This document shows positions 5,989 to 8,743 of a DNA stretch of 8,743 nt, piece after piece. Source of the stretch: Alphaproteobacteria bacterium. Its GTDB lineage: Bacteria > Pseudomonadota > Alphaproteobacteria > Rhodobacterales > Rhodobacteraceae. The stretch is from positions 1 to 8,743 of the forward strand of contig JAUHZL010000098.1 of assembly GCA_030425945.1 (NCBI GenBank), in the 5' to 3' direction. Both the position numbers and the translations under genes were made by a program. A model generated the notes under the pieces. It had not been told where the DNA came from. It did not search any database and saw only the letters and a program-made list of their open reading frames with translations. Each line of letters opens with the position of its first letter. Positions within the stretch are counted from its first letter, which is position 1.

Positions 5989-6420
5989 ATGCCGGATCCC
6001 GTCTTTCCCCCCGACCCCAGCGCCGCCTTCGACCCGATCACCCGGCCGCCGCCCCCGCCGCCGCGCCCGCCCGCCTGCGTCCCCGCCCGCCGCGTCGAGG
6101 AGGTGTCGGACAACGCCCGCCTCGCGGTCGCGGGCCTCGTGCTGGTGCGCCAGCGCCCGGGCACCGCCAAGGGGGTGATCTTCGTGACGCTGGAGGACGA
6201 GACCGGCACGGTGAACGTGGTGGTCTGGAAGGCGGTCTACGAGCGGTTCCGCCGCGCCGTGATCGCCGGGCGGCTGCTGAAGGTGACCGGGCGGCTGCAA
6301 CGCGCCGAGGGCGTGACCCATGTCGTCGCCGAGGAGATCGAGGATCTCTCGCCGCTGCTCGACCGCCTGCTCGAGCCCGGCTTCACCCCCGCGCTCTGCC
6401 GGGCGGGCGACCAGCCCTGA
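5989..6420 (+). CDS. Free-standing OB-fold protein resembling the DnaE2/ImuC C-terminal domain
   Basis: The 143-residue product has a Pro-rich, probably disordered N-terminus (1-33, with six consecutive prolines at 20-25). A single OB-fold follows (about 44-122) and a short tail. The fold carries RQRPGTAKGV (54-63), FVTLEDETG (65-73), NVVVW (76-80), ERFRRAV (85-91) and HVVAEEIEDLS (111-121). These are hallmarks of the C-terminal nucleic-acid-binding domain of error-prone polymerase DnaE2 (ImuC), normally at the end of a protein of about 1,000 residues. No polymerase part precedes it: the upstream 102 bases hold a divergent promoter region and a LexA box. It is therefore a separate small gene, not simply a cut dnaE2. 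A role in SOS-induced single-stranded DNA handling or translesion synthesis is inferred. A remnant that captured a promoter is the alternative, although the domain looks intact. Confidence 0.85.
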   Translation: MPDPVFPPDPSAAFDPITRPPPPPPRPPACVPARRVEEVSDNARLAVAGLVLVRQRPGTAKGVIFVTLEDETGTVNVVVWKAVYERFRRAVIAGRLLKVTGRLQRAEGVTHVVAEEIEDLSPLLDRLLEPGFTPALCRAGDQP

Positions 6421-6441
6421 CGGCGCCCCGCCCCGGCAGGC

Positions 6442-6470
6442 TTCCGAAACCGCGGCACTTGCGCTATTCT
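6442..6470 (+). promoter_or_regulatory. Candidate promoter of the lipoprotein gene
   Basis: TTCCGA (6442-6447, 3 of 6) and TATTCT (6465-6470, 4 of 6) are 17 bases apart, in the 91-base gap between the OB-fold gene and the lipoprotein gene. It predicts a leader of about 35 bases containing a GGAAGG ribosome binding site at 6499-6504, 7 bases before the GTG. The lipoprotein gene therefore need not be co-transcribed with the SOS gene. Confidence 0.4.
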
Positions 6471-6511
6471 CGGCCCCGAACAGACCCCGGACCCAACCGG
6501 AAGGCCGAGCA

Positions 6512-7051
6512 GTGACCCGACCCCTCCTCGCATGGACCGCGCTCGCGGGCCTCGCGGCGTGCCAGAGCACGCTGCCCGCGCCCGACGTCATGCGCCTCGC
6601 CGAGCCGGAGCCGGGCATCGTGCGCGCCGCCGAGGGGCCGCCGGGGGCCGCGCCCGACAGTTGCTGGGGCCGCGACGTGACCCCCGCCGTGATCGAGACG
6701 GTCACCGAGCAAGTCATGCTGCAACCCGCCGAGATCGCCAGCGACGGCACCGTGCTGGCCCCCGCCGTGTTCAAGACCGAGACCCGGCAGCGGATCACCC
6801 GCGAGCGCACCGAGATCTGGTTCGAGGCCCCCTGCCCCGAGCGCATGACGCCCGGCTTCATCGCCTCGGTGCAGCGCGCGCTCGCCGCCCGCGGTTTCCA
6901 CCGCGGCGCGGTCACCGGCGAGATGGACGGCACCACCCGCCGCGCGATCCGGCGCTACCAGCAGACCGAGGGGCTCGACAGCGCGGTCCTCTCGCTCGCG
7001 GCCGCGCGCCGTCTCGGGCTGGTCGAGGTGGACCCCGCGACCCTCGACTGA
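6512..7051 (+). CDS. Lipoprotein with C-terminal peptidoglycan-binding domain
   Basis: The 179-residue product starts with a lipoprotein signal peptide ending in the lipobox L14-A15-A16-C17. Residue 18 is Gln, not Asp, which favours outer-membrane sorting. Residues 110-170 resemble a PG_binding_1 (PF01471) helical domain, with VQRALAARGF (120-129), GEMDGTTRRAIRRYQ (136-150) and LSLAAARRLGL (160-170). Between them is a segment of no family I can name, with SCWGRD (50-55), TETRQRI (89-95) and PCPE (107-110); C51 and C108 could form a disulfide. The GTG at 6512 is chosen because it gives the lipoprotein signal and is preceded by GGAAGG; longer in-frame starts would bury that signal. It probably tethers the outer membrane to peptidoglycan, with no catalytic motif visible. 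Confidence 0.88.
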   Translation: MTRPLLAWTALAGLAACQSTLPAPDVMRLAEPEPGIVRAAEGPPGAAPDSCWGRDVTPAVIETVTEQVMLQPAEIASDGTVLAPAVFKTETRQRITRERTEIWFEAPCPERMTPGFIASVQRALAARGFHRGAVTGEMDGTTRRAIRRYQQTEGLDSAVLSLAAARRLGLVEVDPATLD

Positions 7052-7071
7052 CGTCCCCCCCGCATGTGAAA

Positions 7072-7091
7072 CGGGCGCCCGAAGGCGCCCG
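7072..7091. terminator. Hairpin terminator between convergent genes
   Basis: CGGGCGCC (7072-7079) pairs perfectly with GGCGCCCG (7084-7091) around a CGAA loop. It begins 20 bases after the lipoprotein stop. No T-run follows on the plus strand, so the call rests on the stem strength and on its place between convergent genes. Confidence 0.6.
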
Positions 7092-7096
7092 CTCCC

Positions 7097-7117
7097 GGCC
7101 GGTCGCAAGACCCGGCC
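7097..7117. terminator. Second hairpin between convergent genes, GCAA tetraloop
   Basis: GGCCGGTC (7097-7104) pairs with GACC plus GGCC (7109-7117) with one bulged C at 7113, closing a GCAA loop of GNRA type. It lies 25 bases past the stop of the minus-strand protease gene. It most likely serves as that gene's terminator, while the neighbouring hairpin serves the lipoprotein gene. A T-tract is missing on both strands. Confidence 0.55.
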
Positions 7118-7142
7118 CCGTTGTGTCATCCGCGAACCGCGG

Positions 7143-8618
7143 TCACTCGTCCACGGTCAGCGCCACGAAGCGCGGCTCGCCGGCGCGGCGCACCAAGAGC
7201 AGGATCGACTTTCGCCCCGCGTCGCGGGCATCGGCGATCCGCTCCTCGAGATCGGCCGGGGTCGACACCGGGCGCTGACCCGCCTCGGCGATCACGTCGC
7301 CGACCTGCAGGCCCTTCTCGGCCGCTTCCGCCGCCGGATCGACCGCGGTGACGACGAGGCCGTCCTCGTTGCCGCCGAGGCCCAGCTCGTCGCGCAGCGG
7401 TGCGGTCAGCTCGCTCAGCTGCAGGCCCAGCACGCTGCCGGTCTCGGGCTGCATCTCGGTCGCCGGGGCCGAGGCGGGAATCGTCCGCTCGGCTTCCTCG
7501 CGGCGGCCCAGCGTCACCTGCAGGGTCTGGGTCGAGGCGTCGCGCTGCACGACCACCGGCACGGTGGCGCCGACATCCGAGTTGCCGACGATGCGGACCA
7601 GCTCGCGGGTGTCGGTCACGTCCTGCCCGTCGAAGGACAGGATCACGTCACCGGCCTGCATGCCGGCCTCGGCCGCCGGGCCTTCCGGCACGTCCGACAC
7701 CATCACGCCCGACGCGCTGGCGAGACCCAGCGCCTCGGCCATGTCGGGGGTGACGTCCTGGATGCGGACGCCCAGCCAGCCGCGGCGGGTCTCGCCGAAT
7801 TCCTTCAGCTGGTCGATCACGCGGGTGGCGACCGCCGAGGACATCGCGAAGCCGATGCCGATCGAACCGCCGTTCGGCGACAGGATCGCGGTGTTCACGC
7901 CGATCACGTCGCCGTCCATGTTGAACAGCGGCCCGCCCGAGTTGCCGCGGTTGATCGCGGCGTCGGTCTGGATGAAGTCGTCATAGGTGCCCGACAGCGC
8001 GCGGTTGCGCGCCGAGACGATCCCGGCCGAGACCGAGAAGCCCTGGCCCAGCGGGTTGCCCACGGCCATCACCCAGTCGCCGACGCGGGACGCGTCGCTG
8101 TCGCCGAACTTCACGAAGGGCAGCGGCTCGTCGCTGTCGACCTTCAGCAGCGCGAGGTCGGTGTTCTTGTCGGTGCCGATCACCTCGGCGTCGAGCACCT
8201 TGCCCGAGAAGAACTCGATCGAGATCTCGTCGGCCTGCTCGATGACGTGGTTGTTGGTGACGATGTAGCCATCCGCCGAGATCACGAAGCCCGAGCCCAG
8301 CGCGTTCGAGCGCCGCTGCGGGCGCTCGCCCTGGCGGCCCTGCTGGCGGTCCATGAAGTCGCGAAAGAAGTCCTCGAGCGGGCTGCCTTCGGGAACCATG
8401 GGCTGCGGGCCGGTGGGGGCGGCGACCATCGTCGAGGTGGTGATGTTGACGACCGCCGGGCTGACGCGCTCGGCAAGGTCGGCAAAGCTGCCGGGCATGT
8501 CGCGCGCCGCGGCGGCAAGGGTCTGCGCAAGGACGAGCGCGAGGCCGACAACGAGCGCGAGCAGGCCGCGCAGGGCGGCGGGGCGCTCGGGAGTGAGGGT
8601 GAGTGCACGTGAGGTCAC
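7143..8618 (-). CDS. degP: DegP/MucD-family periplasmic serine protease (Do-like)
   Basis: This HtrA-family protease and chaperone degrades or refolds damaged envelope proteins in the periplasm. With the GTG start the 491 residues hold a signal peptide (1-39, ending TLAAAA), and a trypsin-like domain with catalytic H124 (NNHV), D154 (NTDLALLKV) and S227 (GNSGGPLF). PDZ1 (about 280-370) and PDZ2 (about 394-489) follow. The Gln/Arg-rich segment near 90-105 matches the LA loop. An ATG at 8651 would add 11 residues. I prefer the GTG at 8618 because AAGGAGG lies 9 bases before it and the signal peptide's n-region is then of normal length, but the ATG has its own GGAGG 10 bases upstream. The gene appears monocistronic. 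The exact subtype (DegP, DegQ or MucD) cannot be fixed from sequence alone. Confidence 0.95.
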   Translation of the reverse strand: MTSRALTLTPERPAALRGLLALVVGLALVLAQTLAAAARDMPGSFADLAERVSPAVVNITTSTMVAAPTGPQPMVPEGSPLEDFFRDFMDRQQGRQGERPQRRSNALGSGFVISADGYIVTNNHVIEQADEISIEFFSGKVLDAEVIGTDKNTDLALLKVDSDEPLPFVKFGDSDASRVGDWVMAVGNPLGQGFSVSAGIVSARNRALSGTYDDFIQTDAAINRGNSGGPLFNMDGDVIGVNTAILSPNGGSIGIGFAMSSAVATRVIDQLKEFGETRRGWLGVRIQDVTPDMAEALGLASASGVMVSDVPEGPAAEAGMQAGDVILSFDGQDVTDTRELVRIVGNSDVGATVPVVVQRDASTQTLQVTLGRREEAERTIPASAPATEMQPETGSVLGLQLSELTAPLRDELGLGGNEDGLVVTAVDPAAEAAEKGLQVGDVIAEAGQRPVSTPADLEERIADARDAGRKSILLLVRRAGEPRFVALTVDE

Positions 8619-8627
8619 GATCCGGGT

Positions 8628-8634
8628 CCTCCTT
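8628..8634 (-). promoter_or_regulatory. Strong ribosome binding site deciding the protease start
   Basis: AAGGAGG on the minus strand is complementary to the 16S rRNA 3' end over seven bases and sits 9 bases before the GTG at 8618. If the ATG at 8651 were the start, this sequence would merely be Ser-Arg-Arg codons. Confidence 0.6.
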
Positions 8635-8666
8635 GAAATCACGTCGGACATCTGTCCTGCCCCTCC

Positions 8667-8694
8667 ATATTCGACCTGAACCGCCGCAGTTCAA
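8667..8694 (-). promoter_or_regulatory. Weak candidate protease promoter
   Basis: On the minus strand TTGAAC (8694-8689) and GAATAT (8672-8667) are 16 bases apart. TTGAA-type -35 elements are also used by heat-shock sigma factors of Alphaproteobacteria, but the -10 match here is poor. A start near 8660 would leave about 40 bases before the GTG at 8618 and only about 8 before the ATG at 8651, which again favours the GTG. Confidence 0.25.
8677..8693. promoter_or_regulatory. Inverted repeat TGAAC-N7-GTTCA upstream of the protease gene
   Basis: TGAAC (8677-8681) and GTTCA (8689-8693) form a perfect inverted repeat with a 7-base spacer. It overlaps the weak promoter candidate and could be an operator. 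The half-sites face each other, unlike the direct repeat of the alphaproteobacterial LexA box, so I do not call it LexA. Confidence 0.35.
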
Positions 8695-8714
8695 CGGCCC
8701 CGACGCCAAACCCT

Positions 8715-8730
8715 GTCACATCGGTGTGAC
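8715..8730. promoter_or_regulatory. Palindrome GTCACA-N4-TGTGAC, candidate operator
   Basis: GTCACA (8715-8720) and TGTGAC (8725-8730) form a perfect 6-base inverted repeat around TCGG. It lies 64 bases upstream of the ATG and 97 bases upstream of the GTG of the protease gene, a typical place for an activator or repressor site. It could equally belong to a gene beyond the window edge. The regulator is unknown. Confidence 0.45.
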
Positions 8731-8743
8731 GGTCCGCGACCGG

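Noticed and set aside
6041..6095. C-rich repeat or CRISPR-like array in the start of the OB-fold gene
   Set aside because: The pattern is a run of proline codons in a low-complexity linker, with no regular repeat-spacer units.
5989..6420. The OB-fold gene as a dnaE2 pseudogene or frameshifted 3' end
   Set aside because: No polymerase-like sequence precedes it. Its start follows a promoter and LexA box directly, and the domain is intact in frame. A remnant that captured a promoter remains possible and is mentioned in the findings.
5772..6936. Upstream in-frame extension of the ferredoxin reading frame on the minus strand
   Set aside because: The extension is antisense to the OB-fold and lipoprotein genes. 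The ATG at 5886 has a good ribosome binding site and gives the standard FdVI N-terminus, so no fusion is implied.
8715..8730. CRP/FNR-type binding site
   Set aside because: The CRP consensus is TGTGA-N6-TCACA. Here the half-sites are in the reverse order with a 4-base spacer, so it is not that site.

Overview
The window looks like chromosomal DNA of an alphaproteobacterium, most probably Rhodobacteraceae (Rhodobacter/Paracoccus-like). The reasons are very high G+C with strong G/C third-position bias, a ferredoxin almost identical in pattern to Rhodobacter capsulatus FdVI, an alphaproteobacterial-type LexA box (GTTC-N7-GTTC), and an intergenic hairpin element of a style I associate with this family. 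There are no transposases, CRISPR arrays, tRNAs or rRNAs. Base and codon use look even throughout. The family assignment rests on recognition, not on a search.

Layout. (1) 2-1392, plus strand: the 3' part of an AlkB-type membrane di-iron hydroxylase, cut by the window edge, then a small exported protein with four cysteines. (2) 1397-2977, minus: xseA, the large subunit of exonuclease VII, converging on the previous gene with only 4 bases between stop codons. (3) 3090-4352, plus: purD, divergent from xseA. (4) 4353-4439: a GC-rich hairpin within a probable family-wide intergenic repeat. (5) 5886-4440, minus: a tightly packed three-gene unit of a [2Fe-2S] ferredoxin (FdVI type), an exported FG-GAP/VCBS-like protein and a second four-cysteine exported protein. 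Its junctions are a 1-base TGATG and a 4-base ATGA overlap. (6) 5989-6420, plus: a small free-standing OB-fold protein matching the C-terminal domain of error-prone polymerase DnaE2/ImuC, with a consensus LexA box over its putative promoter. (7) 6512-7051, plus: a lipoprotein with a C-terminal peptidoglycan-binding domain. (8) 7052-7142: two strong hairpins between convergent genes. (9) 8618-7143, minus: a DegP/MucD-type periplasmic protease with two PDZ domains. Upstream of it lie two inverted repeats.

How the genes fit together. Most are single-gene units of general metabolism, DNA repair and envelope quality control. Two clusters stand out. The OB-fold gene appears to be a DNA-damage-inducible free-standing fragment related to the DnaE2 mutasome polymerase. 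The two four-cysteine exported proteins are clearly related to each other and flank xseA-purD, one alone and one in the ferredoxin operon. I consider these the parts of the window least explained by known biology.
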